Positions 33,570-43,310 of a stretch of DNA of 64,000 nucleotides are shown here, piece after piece. The notes below the pieces were generated by a model, which was not told where the DNA came from, made no database searches, and was given only the letters and a program-made list of their open reading frames with translations. This DNA comes from Falsirhodobacter deserti. Lineage in GTDB: Bacteria > Pseudomonadota > Alphaproteobacteria > Rhodobacterales > Rhodobacteraceae. Positions within the stretch are counted from its first letter, which is position 1, and the number at the start of each line of letters is the position of its first letter. The translations under genes and the position numbers were made by a program. The DNA lies in contig NZ_ML137218.1 of the NCBI RefSeq assembly GCF_004015795.1, positions 178,939-242,938 of the forward strand. Direction: 5' to 3'.

Positions 33570-34897
33570 GCGCTGCGGGCGACCCAGCCTGCCGGCGCCG
33601 CGGCGATGGTCACGCGGTTACGCCCCGCGCCCTTGGATTGCAGCAGCGCCTGATCGGCGCGTTCAAGGGTATCGGCCATCGATTCCGTTTCCATCCGCCG
33701 CCGCGTGGCAAGGCCGACCGAAATCGTGACGGTCAGCGTTTCCCCTGAAGGCAGCACGATGGGCGCACCGGCGATCTGCCGGCACAGGTTTTCGGCCAAT
33801 GGCACCGCGCCGGCAAGAAGGGTGTCGGGCAGGGCGATCAGGAACTCCTCCCCGCCCATGCGTGCCGCAAGGGCACCGGCTGGCAGGGGGGCGGTTAGGC
33901 GGCGCGCGATTTCGGCCAGCACGGTGTCGCCGGCGGCATGGCCCCAGCGGTCGTTCACCGACTTGAAACGATCCAGATCGATCAGCAGGACGGCCATGTC
34001 GGAATTGACCATCGTTTCCAGCCGGGGCATGGCGAAGCGACGGTTGTGAAGACCCGTCAGGTGATCGACCATCGCCATCCGCAGCCCTTGCGCGACCGAC
34101 GCACGGCGCCGATCCTGCCGCCGTTTCATCCGCAGCAGGTGCGACAGGCGCAGCGCCAGTTCCGGCGTGCCGGTGGTTGGCCCCACAACCTCGTCCGCGC
34201 CCAGATCCCAAGCCATCGCAGCCGCGTCTGCATCCTGCCGCGATTGCAACACGCAGATCGGGACGTTGCGCGTTTCGGCCTGTGCACGCAGGTCCGACAT
34301 CAGGCCCAACCCGGCGCCCGGGCCGTCCAGCCCCGCATCGATCACGAAAAGATCGGGCACGGAGCGTGCATGCAAAGCCTCGGCCCGCGTCAGGCGCACC
34401 AGTCGGTCGGACAGATGCACTGTCAGATCACGACGCATCTGGACGGAGTCGTCGGTCTGATCCACGACAAAGGCAACGGTTGCCGGCATCTCGAAAGATC
34501 CGCCATCCTCGGCCATTCCCTCTGCCTCAATATCGCCATTCTGCTGGTGAAGGCGCAAAAGCGCACGCAGCCGTGCCAGCAGCAGTGCCTCGGCCACGGG
34601 CTGCACAAGAACATCGGCTGCCCCTGCCTGCAACAGCGGCAGCCGGGCCTCGTCCCCGGCGGCCATGACGACAACGGGGGTATCGCGCAGGCGCATGTCA
34701 CGCTGCAAACGGCGCAGCGCCGCTTGCGGCGCGGCGCTGTCGATCAGGATCAGGTCGGGGCATTCACGGCGCGCGGCAAGGATCGCCGCCTCGGCATCGA
34801 GGGCGAAGGTGCAGACATAGCAACCCGAAACAAGACGCGCAGCCATCACGGTGCGGCTGGCATCTTCGGAGTTGATGACAAGGATCCGTCTGGTCAT
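33566..34897 (-). CDS. PleD-like diguanylate cyclase with two receiver domains
   Basis: A 443-residue cytosolic protein built as REC-REC-GGDEF, like PleD of Caulobacter. The GGDEF domain is complete: VDHLTGLHNRRF, LLIDLDRFKSVNDRWGHAAGD and MGGEEF (347-352), so it should make cyclic-di-GMP. The RxxD inhibitory site five residues before GGEEF is replaced by PAGA. The first receiver keeps an Asp (53, LILIDSAAP), but its acidic pair is Asn-Ser (9-10) and the usual Lys is Gln99, so phosphorylation is doubtful. The second receiver also looks degenerate but keeps VIDAGLDG. It is not next to a kinase gene. Confidence 0.9.
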   Translation of the reverse strand: MTRRILVINSEDASRTVMAARLVSGCYVCTFALDAEAAILAARRECPDLILIDSAAPQAALRRLQRDMRLRDTPVVVMAAGDEARLPLLQAGAADVLVQPVAEALLLARLRALLRLHQQNGDIEAEGMAEDGGSFEMPATVAFVVDQTDDSVQMRRDLTVHLSDRLVRLTRAEALHARSVPDLFVIDAGLDGPGAGLGLMSDLRAQAETRNVPICVLQSRQDADAAAMAWDLGADEVVGPTTGTPELALRLSHLLRMKRRQDRRRASVAQGLRMAMVDHLTGLHNRRFAMPRLETMVNSDMAVLLIDLDRFKSVNDRWGHAAGDTVLAEIARRLTAPLPAGALAARMGGEEFLIALPDTLLAGAVPLAENLCRQIAGAPIVLPSGETLTVTISVGLATRRRMETESMADTLERADQALLQSKGAGRNRVTIAAAPAGWVARSA

Positions 34898-35008
34898 GGT
34901 CTCCCCCTTCCGCCGGCCTGAGGATGACATTCTGATCTATTGGTTAAAGAAACCTTTCTCTGCATCCCCCATCTTGCAATCGGTCTGTGGATAGGCACGA
35001 TACCGCCT

Positions 35009-35302
35009 ATGAAAGAACAGCTTCCAAGCCGCGATGCGGCCGAAACCACGGCGCTGCGCGCACTTGCCTGGCTGGGATCGCAGCCCGATCTTCTGCCCGG
35101 CTTCATGGCTGCCACAGGGGCGGATCCGTCCAGCTTGCGGCAGGCGGCGGGCCAGCCGGCCTTTCTTGGCGCCGTGCTGGATTTCATCCTGTCCGAGGAT
35201 GCCCATGTCACCGCCTTCTGCGATGCAGCCGGTCTGCCTTATACCGAGCCGATGCGTGCGCGGGCCGTTCTGCCGGGGGGCGATCTGCCCCACTGGACCT
35301 GA
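35009..35302 (+). CDS. DUF3572 family protein
   Basis: A 97-residue cytosolic protein of the alphaproteobacterial DUF3572 family: ALRALAWLGSQPDLLPGFM, then FLGAVLDFILSEDAHVTAFCDAAGL. No function is known. It has no signal peptide or catalytic motif and is predicted to be all-helical. The start at 35009 fits the conserved length. It ends two bases before the HAD phosphatase ATG, so both form an operon. It is divergent from the diguanylate cyclase. Confidence 0.85.
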   Translation: MKEQLPSRDAAETTALRALAWLGSQPDLLPGFMAATGADPSSLRQAAGQPAFLGAVLDFILSEDAHVTAFCDAAGLPYTEPMRARAVLPGGDLPHWT

Positions 35303-35303
35303 C

Positions 35304-35984
35304 ATGATCCGCGGCGTGATCTTCGACAAGGACGGAACCCTGTTCGATTTCCACGCCAGTTGGGGTGCCTGGGCCGCCGGCTTTCTTGCCAGCCTTGGCG
35401 GCGATACCGCTGCGCTTGCCCGCGCCATCGCATTCAATCCCGACACCGGGCGCTTCGCCCCCCAAAGCCCGGCCATTGCCGGAACACCGGCGCAGATTGC
35501 CGATGCGCTGCTGCCGCATCTGCCCCACATGACAAGGCCCGATCTGCTGGCGGTGATGAACCGCTCTGCCGCCGCCGCGCAGATGATCGCCGCGGTGCCG
35601 CTGGCCGATCTTCTGGACGGGCTGCGGGCACATGGGCTGTGCCTTGGCCTTGTGACGAACGATGCCGAAGCGCCGGCCCGCGCGCATCTGGGGCGGCACG
35701 CGATCATCGATCGCTTCGACTTCATCGCGGGCTTTGACAGCGGCTTCGGCGCCAAGCCGCAGGCGGGCCAGCTTCTTGCCTTTTGCGCCGCCACCGGCCT
35801 TGATCCGGAAGCGGTGGTCATGGTGGGCGACAGCACCCACGATCTGCATGCGGGGCGCATTGCAGGAATGGCAACCATTGGCGTTCTGACCGGCCCGGCG
35901 CTGCGCGAGGAGTTGCAGCCACTGGCCGATGCCGTGCTGGATCACATCGGCCAACTGCCTGCCTGGCTTGCCGAAAAGACATGA
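35304..35984 (+). CDS. HAD-family phosphatase (phosphoglycolate phosphatase-like)
   Basis: A 226-residue haloacid dehalogenase fold enzyme. Motif I is DKDGTLFDF with the nucleophile Asp, motif II is LVTNDAEAP (Thr), motif III is the Lys in FGAKPQ, and motif IV is MVGDSTHDLHAG with two metal-binding Asp. It has a helical cap between motifs I and II. Such enzymes hydrolyse small phosphate esters; phosphoglycolate is possible but unproven. It follows DUF3572 directly, and acs begins 95 bp later. Confidence 0.9.
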   Translation: MIRGVIFDKDGTLFDFHASWGAWAAGFLASLGGDTAALARAIAFNPDTGRFAPQSPAIAGTPAQIADALLPHLPHMTRPDLLAVMNRSAAAAQMIAAVPLADLLDGLRAHGLCLGLVTNDAEAPARAHLGRHAIIDRFDFIAGFDSGFGAKPQAGQLLAFCAATGLDPEAVVMVGDSTHDLHAGRIAGMATIGVLTGPALREELQPLADAVLDHIGQLPAWLAEKT

Positions 35985-36079
35985 AGATTCTGTTCGCCTT
36001 GCCGATATTGTCACGCTAGCATCAACCTCGGGACGAACGGGAGGAGGAAGCCCGCAGTCCCGCCGAAGGAGGATTGCCG

Positions 36080-38041
36080 ATGCTGGATCAAGCCCGCGGG
36101 GTTCGTGCCCCCGCTGCCGATATTGTGGCCCATGCGCATGTAAAGGCCGAAGATTACGACCGCATGTATGCCGAATCAATTTCGGACCCCGAAGGGTTCT
36201 GGGGGCGGGAGGGGCAAAGCCTCGACTGGATCACCCCCTTCACGCGCGTGAAGAACACGGACCTGACGCATGGCCAGGTTTCCATCCGCTGGTTCGAGGA
36301 TGGGGTGCTGAACGCGTCGGTCAATTGCATCGACCGTCACCTTGAAAAACGGGCCGACCAGACGGCAATCATCTGGGAACCGGATGATCCGGACAGTCCC
36401 GCACAACACATCACATACGCCCAGCTGGCCGAAAAGGTGAATCGCTTCGCCAACGTCCTGCTGAGCCAGGGCGTCATGCGGGGCGACCGCGTGGTGATCT
36501 ATCTGCCGATGATCCCCGAAGCGGCTTATGCCATGCTGGCCTGTGCGCGCATCGGGGCGATCCACTCGGTGGTGTTCGCCGGCTTTTCGCCCGATTCGCT
36601 CGCCAACCGCATCAACGACTGCCAGGCCAAGCTGGTCATCACCGCCGATACCGCCCCGCGCGGCGGCAAGCGCACCGCGCTGAAATCCAACACCGATGCC
36701 GCACTGCTTCGGTGTTCGGAAAAGGTGCGTTGCCTTGTTGTGAAGCATACGGGCGATCAGATCACGTGGATCGACGGCCGTGATGTCGATGTGAAGGCGC
36801 TGATGGAAACCGTCGCGCCGGAATGTCCGCCTCGCCCGATGGGGGCCGAGGATCCTTTGTTCATCCTCTATACCTCCGGTTCCACTGGCCGCCCGAAGGG
36901 CGTCGTGCACAGCACCGGCGGGTATCTTCTGTATTCGGCGATGACGCACCGGTTCGTCTTCGATTACCACGATGGCGACGTGTACTGGTGCACGGCGGAT
37001 GTCGGCTGGGTCACGGGCCACAGCTATATCGTTTACGGCCCCCTTGCGAACGGCGCGACGACCGTGATGTTCGAAGGCACGCCCAACTTTCCCGATGCCG
37101 GACGGTTCTGGGACATTGTTCAGAAGCACAAGGTCAACCAGTTCTATACTGCGCCCACGGCCATCCGCGCCCTGATGGCGCAGGGTGAAGAATGGCCGGC
37201 GAAATACGATCTGTCCTCGCTGCGCGTCCTCGGCTCGGTAGGAGAACCGATCAACCCCGAGGCGTGGAACTGGTTCGACCAGCATGTCGGCAAGGGTAAA
37301 TGCCCGATCGTCGACACGTTCTGGCAGACGGAAACCGGGGGGCACATGATCACGCCGCTGCCGGGCGCGATCCCAACAAAGCCGGGATCGGCAACCAAGC
37401 CCTTCTTCGGCGTGAAGCCGGTGGTGCTGGACCCCACCTCGGGCGAGGAGCTTTCGGGCGCGGCAGAGGGTGTTCTTGCCATCGCCGACAGTTGGCCCGG
37501 CCAGATGCGCACCCTGTGGGAAGATCACGAACGATTCGAGGAGGCATATTTCAGCCAGTACAAGGGCACCTACTTCACGGGTGACGGCTGCCGCCGGGAT
37601 GCCGACGGCTACTACTGGATCACGGGCCGCGTGGATGACGTGCTGAACGTGTCCGGTCACCGAATGGGCACTGCCGAGGTGGAATCGGCCCTTGTCGCCC
37701 ATCCCGACGTGGCCGAGGCGGCGGTGGTTGGCGTACCCCATGACATCAAGGGGCAGGGCATCTATGCCTATGTCACGCTGATGAACGGGGTCGCACCGTC
37801 GGATGCGCTTCGTGCCGATTTGGTGAAATGGGTCCGTTCGGAGATCGGGCCGATCGCCACGCCCGATTTCCTGCAATGGGCGCCCGGTCTGCCCAAAACC
37901 CGTTCGGGCAAGATCATGCGCCGCATCCTGCGCAAGATCGCCGAGGATGACTTCGGAAGCCTTGGCGACACGTCCACCCTTGCCGATCCCGCAGTGGTCG
38001 ATGACCTGATCGAAAACCGCCAGAACCGGAGCGGGACATGA
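36080..38041 (+). CDS. acs: Acetyl-CoA synthetase (AMP-forming)
   Basis: Acs converts acetate, ATP and CoA to acetyl-CoA, AMP and PPi. The 653-residue enzyme shows the Acs N-terminus, the P-loop [57 protein letters not shown], and the C-terminal [14 protein letters not shown] with the Lys (near 611) that is acetylated in characterised enzymes. AAGGAGG lies eight bases before the ATG. It overlaps the adenylate kinase gene by four bases, so AMP produced here can be recycled by a co-translated partner. Confidence 0.97.
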   Translation: MLDQARGVRAPAADIVAHAHVKAEDYDRMYAESISDPEGFWGREGQSLDWITPFTRVKNTDLTHGQVSIRWFEDGVLNASVNCIDRHLEKRADQTAIIWEPDDPDSPAQHITYAQLAEKVNRFANVLLSQGVMRGDRVVIYLPMIPEAAYAMLACARIGAIHSVVFAGFSPDSLANRINDCQAKLVITADTAPRGGKRTALKSNTDAALLRCSEKVRCLVVKHTGDQITWIDGRDVDVKALMETVAPECPPRPMGAEDPLFILYTSGSTGRPKGVVHSTGGYLLYSAMTHRFVFDYHDGDVYWCTADVGWVTGHSYIVYGPLANGATTVMFEGTPNFPDAGRFWDIVQKHKVNQFYTAPTAIRALMAQGEEWPAKYDLSSLRVLGSVGEPINPEAWNWFDQHVGKGKCPIVDTFWQTETGGHMITPLPGAIPTKPGSATKPFFGVKPVVLDPTSGEELSGAAEGVLAIADSWPGQMRTLWEDHERFEEAYFSQYKGTYFTGDGCRRDADGYYWITGRVDDVLNVSGHRMGTAEVESALVAHPDVAEAAVVGVPHDIKGQGIYAYVTLMNGVAPSDALRADLVKWVRSEIGPIATPDFLQWAPGLPKTRSGKIMRRILRKIAEDDFGSLGDTSTLADPAVVDDLIENRQNRSGT

Positions 38042-38742
38042 ACGCGCCATCCTGCACACAAACCGCTGTCCTGATCCTGCTTGGCCCCCCCGGCGCCGGC
38101 AAGGGTACGCAGTCGCGCGCGCTGGAACGGGCCTTCGGCCTGATCCAGCTTTCCACCGGCGATATGCTGCGTGCGGCGGTCAAGGCCGGCACGCCGGCAG
38201 GCAAAGCCGCAAAGGCGGTGATGGAGGCGGGCGGCCTCGTTTCGGACGAAATCGTGCTTGGGGTTCTGGCCGAACGCATGTCCCAACCCGATACGGGGCG
38301 CGGCGTTATCCTTGACGGGTTTCCGCGCACCCTTGCGCAGGCCGAGGCGCTGGACGATCTGCTGGCCCTGCGCGGCCAGTGCGTCGGTGCCGTGGTCAGC
38401 ATGGAGGTGGATGACGAAACGATGGTGGCACGCGTTGCCGGCCGCTTCACCTGCGCCACCTGCGGCGAGGGGTATCATGAAACGCTGAAGCCGGCGAAGA
38501 TGGCCGGCACCTGCGATATCTGCGGCGGGACCGACTTCACCCGCCGCGCGGATGACAATGCCGAAACGGCACGGGCCCGGCTGGCAACCTATCGCCAGCA
38601 GACCGCCCCGCTGATCGGGCATTACGAACAAACGGGCGTCCTGATGCGTCTGGACGCCATGCAGGATATCGCGGCAGTCAGCCGCGATCTGGTGCGGATG
38701 GTGGAACCTGTCATCCGCAAGGGCCGCTCCGGCGGTATGTGA
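38038..38742 (+). CDS. adk: Adenylate kinase, zinc-LID type
   Basis: A 234-residue adenylate kinase (AMP + ATP to 2 ADP). The P-loop [10 protein letters not shown] is at 16-25, STGDMLR follows, and VILDGFPRT is intact. The LID domain carries four Cys (139, 142, 159, 162) that bind zinc. The LID Arg residues and [11 protein letters not shown] are present. Most alphaproteobacteria have an adk beside the ribosomal protein genes; this one is coupled to acs by an ATGA overlap and may be a second, dedicated copy. Whether another exists in the genome cannot be seen. Confidence 0.93.
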   Translation: MNAPSCTQTAVLILLGPPGAGKGTQSRALERAFGLIQLSTGDMLRAAVKAGTPAGKAAKAVMEAGGLVSDEIVLGVLAERMSQPDTGRGVILDGFPRTLAQAEALDDLLALRGQCVGAVVSMEVDDETMVARVAGRFTCATCGEGYHETLKPAKMAGTCDICGGTDFTRRADDNAETARARLATYRQQTAPLIGHYEQTGVLMRLDAMQDIAAVSRDLVRMVEPVIRKGRSGGM

Positions 38743-38789
38743 CGGGCGGGTTCCGGGGCTTGGGAGGGCCCCGCCGTCCGTGAAGGGAA

Positions 38790-38814
38790 TGCTGCGCGCA
38801 TCATGCGCGCAGCA
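38790..38814. repeat. Perfect 11 bp inverted repeat before the MHS transporter
   Basis: TGCTGCGCGCA (38790-38800) and TGCGCGCAGCA (38804-38814) with a TCA centre. A second, smaller hairpin CGGGGC/GCCCCG lies at 38754-38773. No T tract follows either, so these may be operators or RNA structures in the 146 bp gap. Confidence 0.55.
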
Positions 38815-38888
38815 CGGAGGAGAGGGAGGGCGCAGCGGGACCCCGCTTCAAGCGTGGCCGGCTGTCCCGTTTCAGGGGAGGTTACAAC

Positions 38889-40679
38889 ATGGCGGATGTC
38901 ATGAATGGGGCGCAGGCGCGGTCGCGTCCCATGACACGTGAGGAGAAGAAGGTCATCCTGGCCTCTTCGGCCGGCACGATCTTCGAATGGTATGACTTCT
39001 ATCTTTACGGATCGCTTGCCGCGATCATCGGGGCGCAGTTCTTCACCGCGTTCCCCGAAGCCACACGCAACGTGTTCGCGTTGCTGGCCTTTGCGGCGGG
39101 CTTTCTGGTGCGGCCTTTCGGGGCGCTGGTCTTCGGATCGCTGGGCGATCTGGTGGGGCGGAAATACACGTTCCTGATGACCATCCTGATCATGGGCGCA
39201 TCGACCTTCATCGTCGGCCTTCTGCCAGGATATGCCGCCTGGGGCATCGCGGCACCGGTCATCCTGATCGTGCTTCGGATGCTGCAAGGGTTGGCGCTGG
39301 GCGGCGAATATGGCGGCGCGGCAGTCTATGTGGCCGAACATGCGCCCGCCAATCGCCGCGGCTATTACACCGCGTTCATCCAGACGACGGCGACGCTTGG
39401 GCTGCTGCTGTCGCTGATCGTGATCCTGATCGTACAAAGCTATGTCAACGCCAACTATCCGATGGTGCCGGTGCTGGACCTGTCGGGCAACCCGGTGCTG
39501 GCGGCGGATGGCACCCCGGCGATGATCAGTGCATTCAATGCCTGGGGCTGGCGGATCCCGTTCCTTGGTTCCATCATCCTGCTGGGCATTTCGCTGTATA
39601 TCCGCCTGCAGATGGAAGAAAGCCCGGCCTTCAAGAAGATGAAGGAAGAGGGGCGGACGTCCAAGGCCCCGATGCGCGAAGCGTTCGGCAACTGGAAGAA
39701 CGGCCGCATCGCCCTGATCGCCCTGTTCGGCCTGACGGCAGGGCAGGCGGTGGTCTGGTATTCGGGCCAGTTCTATGCGCTGTTCTTCGTGCAGAACGTT
39801 GTGAAGATCGACAGCTTCAGCGCCAACGTCTTCATCGCATGGGCGCTGATCCTTGGCACCGGCGGGTTCCTGTTCTTTGGCGGACTGTCTGATCGCATCG
39901 GTCGCAAGCCGATCATCCTTGCGGGCTGCCTGCTGGCGGCGCTGACCTATTTCCCCGTGTTCAAGGGCATCACCCATATTGCCAACCCTGCGCTTCATGC
40001 CGCGCAGATGGTGCCGGTGACGGTGACGCATGCGCCCGACGGCTGTTCGTTCCAGTTCAACCCGACGGGCACGGCGAAGTTCACCTCATCCTGCGATATC
40101 GCCAAGGCGGCGCTGGCGCGGGCTTCGGTGAATTACCAAAGCGCGGAAGGCGCGGCAGGCACGCCTGCGACCATCTCGGTGGGGGATACGCAGATCGCGG
40201 CCTATGACGCGGGCGCCCTTTCGGGCGAGGCGCTGGCAGCCGAAAAAGCCCGCTTCGAGGCAGAACTGAACGGCGCGCTGGCCGAGGCAGGCTATCCCCT
40301 CGGCGGGCAGAACGAAACGGTGGCGAAGGCCGACCATTTCTTCGACATCTTCACCGGGCAGAAACTGACGCTGGTCCTGATCCTGACATGGCTGATCATT
40401 CTGGTGACGATGGTTTACGGGCCCATCGCGGCTGCGCTGGTGGAACTGTTCCCCACGCGCATCCGGTATTCCGGTCTGTCGCTGCCATATCACATCGGCA
40501 ACGGCTGGTTCGGGGGGCTGTTGCCCGCCACGGCCTTCGCCATTTCGGCGCAAACGGGCAACATCTATGCGGGGTTGTGGTACGCGATCACCATCGCGGT
40601 GATGACCATCGTGATCGGCATGATCTTCGTGCCCAACAACACCCACAAGAAGGACATCTTCGCGGATGACCACAAATAA
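38889..40679 (+). CDS. MHS-family MFS transporter with large periplasmic insertion
   Basis: A 596-residue metabolite:H+ symporter. The first part is typical MHS: ASSAGTIFEWYDFYLYG, GALVFGSLGDLVGRKYT, and RMLQGLALGGEYGGAAVYVAEHAP. Helices end with PIAAALVELFPTRIRYSGLS and GNGWFGGLLP. Between helices 9 and 10 lies an extra domain of about 110 residues (roughly 375-485) with two Cys (CSFQF, SSCDIA) that is mostly polar and Ala-rich; standard MHS proteins of about 430-450 residues lack it. The family carries organic acids, betaine or proline. Its place after acs-adk makes a short carboxylate such as acetate a fair guess, not more. Confidence 0.88.
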   Translation: MADVMNGAQARSRPMTREEKKVILASSAGTIFEWYDFYLYGSLAAIIGAQFFTAFPEATRNVFALLAFAAGFLVRPFGALVFGSLGDLVGRKYTFLMTILIMGASTFIVGLLPGYAAWGIAAPVILIVLRMLQGLALGGEYGGAAVYVAEHAPANRRGYYTAFIQTTATLGLLLSLIVILIVQSYVNANYPMVPVLDLSGNPVLAADGTPAMISAFNAWGWRIPFLGSIILLGISLYIRLQMEESPAFKKMKEEGRTSKAPMREAFGNWKNGRIALIALFGLTAGQAVVWYSGQFYALFFVQNVVKIDSFSANVFIAWALILGTGGFLFFGGLSDRIGRKPIILAGCLLAALTYFPVFKGITHIANPALHAAQMVPVTVTHAPDGCSFQFNPTGTAKFTSSCDIAKAALARASVNYQSAEGAAGTPATISVGDTQIAAYDAGALSGEALAAEKARFEAELNGALAEAGYPLGGQNETVAKADHFFDIFTGQKLTLVLILTWLIILVTMVYGPIAAALVELFPTRIRYSGLSLPYHIGNGWFGGLLPATAFAISAQTGNIYAGLWYAITIAVMTIVIGMIFVPNNTHKKDIFADDHK

Positions 40680-40685
40680 GGGATG

Positions 40686-40703
40686 GGGGCGGCAAGCCGC
40701 CCC
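40686..40703. terminator. GC-rich hairpin between converging genes
   Basis: GGGGCGGC (40686-40693) and GCCGCCCC (40696-40703) fill the 24 bp gap between the MHS transporter and the isomerase-like gene. No T tract on either side, so a weak terminator at best. Confidence 0.45.
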
Positions 40704-41021
40704 TCACTCCACCTTGATGGCGGTATAGTGCACCAGATCGAAGCTGATGTTCACCGCCACGGCGGAGGGCGCCGTCACGTGCGGGCGGACCACCTCGGCC
40801 AGCTTCTTTCCCAGTTCCGCGGCATAGGCATCGTCGCGATGCGGTTTCGGCAGCATCGACAGGCGCAGCAGCACATGGCTGTGATGGTGGTCCGCCACCG
40901 GATGGGCGCGGCCCTTGCACTGGCCCGCGGCACCGTCGAAGGTGGCAATGGTGCGTTCGATCTCGGGCAGCACGCCCTCCAGCTTGTGGTCGGTCGTGAA
41001 ATACAGGTCAGCCTGCGGCAT
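40704..41021 (-). CDS. Tautomerase-fold protein, CHMI-like (5-carboxymethyl-2-hydroxymuconate isomerase family)
   Basis: A 105-residue protein beginning MP-, with the N-terminal proline that acts as catalytic base in tautomerase-superfamily enzymes. It resembles 5-carboxymethyl-2-hydroxymuconate isomerase in length and in HSHVLLRLSML and DAYAAELGKKLAEVV, ending ISFDLVHYTAIKVE. No other aromatic-degradation genes are nearby, so that pathway role is doubtful. GGAGGAG precedes the ATG. It follows truA by 22 bp and is likely cotranscribed with it. Confidence 0.7.
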   Translation of the reverse strand: MPQADLYFTTDHKLEGVLPEIERTIATFDGAAGQCKGRAHPVADHHHSHVLLRLSMLPKPHRDDAYAAELGKKLAEVVRPHVTAPSAVAVNISFDLVHYTAIKVE

Positions 41022-41043
41022 GGTCTCTCCTCCGTTCAGAGGA

Positions 41044-41817
41044 TCAACCTTGGAACGGATCGAGGGGATAGCCAACCCCTGTCAAATACAGCCCCTGCGG
41101 CGGGCAAACAGGCCCGCAGGCTGCGCGGTCGCGCGCCTCAAGCGCGGCCTTCACCCGGTGGGGGTGCCATGCGCCCGCACCCACGCGTTCAAGCGTGCCC
41201 ACGATGGACCGCACCTGGTTGTGCAGGAAGCTGCGGGCGCGCAGGCGGAAGCGGTATTCGATGCCGGCCTCCAGCGGGATCTCCTCCAGCGTGATCTCGT
41301 CTATGGTTTTGACGGGCGATTTCGCCTGGCACATCGTGGAGCGGAAGGTCGTGAAGTCGTGATGCCCCACCAGATGGGCCGCGCCTTCGCACATGGCCTG
41401 CGCATCCAGCCGGTGCGCCACCTGCCATGCCAGCCCCCGGTCATGGGTCAGCGGCGCGCGGCGGGCAATCAGGCGGAACAGGTATCGCCGCTCCACCGCC
41501 GAAAAGCGCGCATGGAAATCATCCGGCACCGCTGCGCAGGCGGTGATCGCAACGGGCAGGGGCTTGAGGTGAAAGTTCAGCGCCTCTGACAAGCGGAACG
41601 GGTCCCATGGCTTTGAAAGGTCGCAATGGGCCACCTGTCCGGTGCCATGCACGCCGGTATCGGTGCGTCCTGCTGCGGCGATGGTATGGGGGCCGGGTTC
41701 CAGCCTTGCCAGCGCATCCTCGACCGCGCCCTGAACCGAAGGCTGGCCTTGCGCCTGCCGCTGCCAGCCATTGAACGGGCCACCGTCATAATCGATCTTA
41801 AGCGCATATCTGGGCAT
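41044..41817 (-). CDS. truA: tRNA pseudouridine(38-40) synthase
   Basis: TruA isomerises uridines 38-40 in the anticodon arm. The 257-residue protein opens [19 protein letters not shown], has the catalytic [15 protein letters not shown] with its essential Asp, then [30 protein letters not shown] and [15 protein letters not shown]. Length and motif order are standard. It is upstream of the isomerase-like gene on the same strand and divergent from ycjX. Confidence 0.96.
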   Translation of the reverse strand: MPRYALKIDYDGGPFNGWQRQAQGQPSVQGAVEDALARLEPGPHTIAAAGRTDTGVHGTGQVAHCDLSKPWDPFRLSEALNFHLKPLPVAITACAAVPDDFHARFSAVERRYLFRLIARRAPLTHDRGLAWQVAHRLDAQAMCEGAAHLVGHHDFTTFRSTMCQAKSPVKTIDEITLEEIPLEAGIEYRFRLRARSFLHNQVRSIVGTLERVGAGAWHPHRVKAALEARDRAACGPVCPPQGLYLTGVGYPLDPFQG

Positions 41818-41897
41818 GTGCGTCCGGTATCACGGCGCGCGCGCCCTACACAAGCGTGGCGCACGGGCCTACATGGAAACGATAACCGGAGGATGCC

Positions 41898-43310
41898 GTG
41901 GCCCTATCGACCCTGACCGACACCGTGACCCGCAGCGCCCTTGGAACCGTTGCCAGCGTTGGGGGGCTGTTCGGCGATCCGGTGATCAGGCTGGGCGTGA
42001 CAGGCCTTTCGCGTGCGGGCAAGACGGTGTTCATCACGGGGCTGGTTGCCAACCTGCTGGATCGGGGACGGATGCCCCAGCTCAAGGCGCAGTCCGACGG
42101 GCGGATCGAAAGCGTCTGGCTGCAACCCCAGCCCGACATCACCCTGCCGCGGTTCGAGTTCGAGAACCATCTTGCCGCGCTGACGGGCGATGATCCTCGC
42201 TGGCCCGAATCCACCCGCAGCGTGTCAGAGTTGCGGCTGTCATTCCGCGTGCGGCCCCTTGGGATGTTCAGCGGGCTGCAAGGAATGCAGACGGTTCATC
42301 TGGACATCATCGATTACCCCGGCGAATGGCTGCTGGACCTGGCGCTGCTGGATCGAAGCTATGAGGAATGGTCGGACGCCACATTTGCCCGCATTTCCCG
42401 CCGGCCGCAGGCGCAGGATTTTCTGTCCACCGCACGGGCCGAGGACGGGTCGCTTCCGCTGGACGAAGGGCGCGCGCAGGCCCTTGCGGCCAGCTTCACC
42501 AATTACCTGAACATGGCACGCAAGGACGGCTTTTCCGACTGCACGCCGGGGCGATTCCTGCTGCCGGGGGATCTGGCAGGCTCCCCCGTGTTGACCTTTG
42601 CGCCGCTGCCGAAGCCATCCCAAGCGGGGCGCGGCAGCCTTTGGCATGAAATGGCGCGGCGGTTTGAAGGGTACAAGGACAAGGTCGTCCGCCCGTTCTT
42701 TCGCAACCATTTCAGCCGGATCGATCGTCAGGTGGTGCTGGTGGATGCCCTTTCCGCGATCCATGACGGCCCGCAGGCGCTGGAGGATCTGCGCCGCACC
42801 ATGGCCGACATCCTGACGGCCTTCCGCCCCGGCGCGAACAGCTTTCTCAGCCAGATCCTGCTGGGCAAGCGGGTGGAACGCATCCTGTTCGCGGCCACCA
42901 AGGCAGATCACGTCCACCATACCCAGCACCCCCGCCTGACCGCCATCATGGAGGCGCTGCTGCGCGATGCCCGCGACCGGGCCGCCTTTGCCGGGGCGCG
43001 GACGGAAGCCATGTCGCTGGCCAGCTTGCGGGCCACGGTCGAAGAAGAAATCACGCGCCAGGGCGAGGTGCTGGAAGCCGTGCGCGGCCGCCTGCCCGAC
43101 AACCGCCACGTCGCGATGTATCCGGGCGAGCTTCCCGCCGATCCCGCCCGCCTTCTGTCCCCTGCGCGGGAGGGGGCGGAGAAGTGGCTGGATGCAGATT
43201 TCTCGCTCATGGGATTCGCACCTGCCCGCAGCGCCCTGCGTCCCGGCGAAGGGCCGCCCCATATCCGCCTTGACCGCGCGGCGCAGTTCCTGATCGGAGA
43301 TCGCCTATGA
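41898..43310 (+). CDS. ycjX: YcjX-family P-loop NTPase
   Basis: A 470-residue cytosolic protein of the YcjX (DUF463) family of stress-linked GTPase-like proteins. The P-loop GLSRAGKTVFITGLVANLL starts near residue 35; FLDIIDYPGEW-like DIIDYPGEWLLDLALLD and RQVVLVDAL follow, then ILFAATKADHVHHTQH. The GTG start at 41898 has GGAGG five bases upstream; an ATG four bases earlier is out of frame. It overlaps ycjF by four bases. In enterobacteria ycjX-ycjF lie beside the phage-shock genes; none are visible here. Function unproven. Confidence 0.93.
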   Translation: MALSTLTDTVTRSALGTVASVGGLFGDPVIRLGVTGLSRAGKTVFITGLVANLLDRGRMPQLKAQSDGRIESVWLQPQPDITLPRFEFENHLAALTGDDPRWPESTRSVSELRLSFRVRPLGMFSGLQGMQTVHLDIIDYPGEWLLDLALLDRSYEEWSDATFARISRRPQAQDFLSTARAEDGSLPLDEGRAQALAASFTNYLNMARKDGFSDCTPGRFLLPGDLAGSPVLTFAPLPKPSQAGRGSLWHEMARRFEGYKDKVVRPFFRNHFSRIDRQVVLVDALSAIHDGPQALEDLRRTMADILTAFRPGANSFLSQILLGKRVERILFAATKADHVHHTQHPRLTAIMEALLRDARDRAAFAGARTEAMSLASLRATVEEEITRQGEVLEAVRGRLPDNRHVAMYPGELPADPARLLSPAREGAEKWLDADFSLMGFAPARSALRPGEGPPHIRLDRAAQFLIGDRL

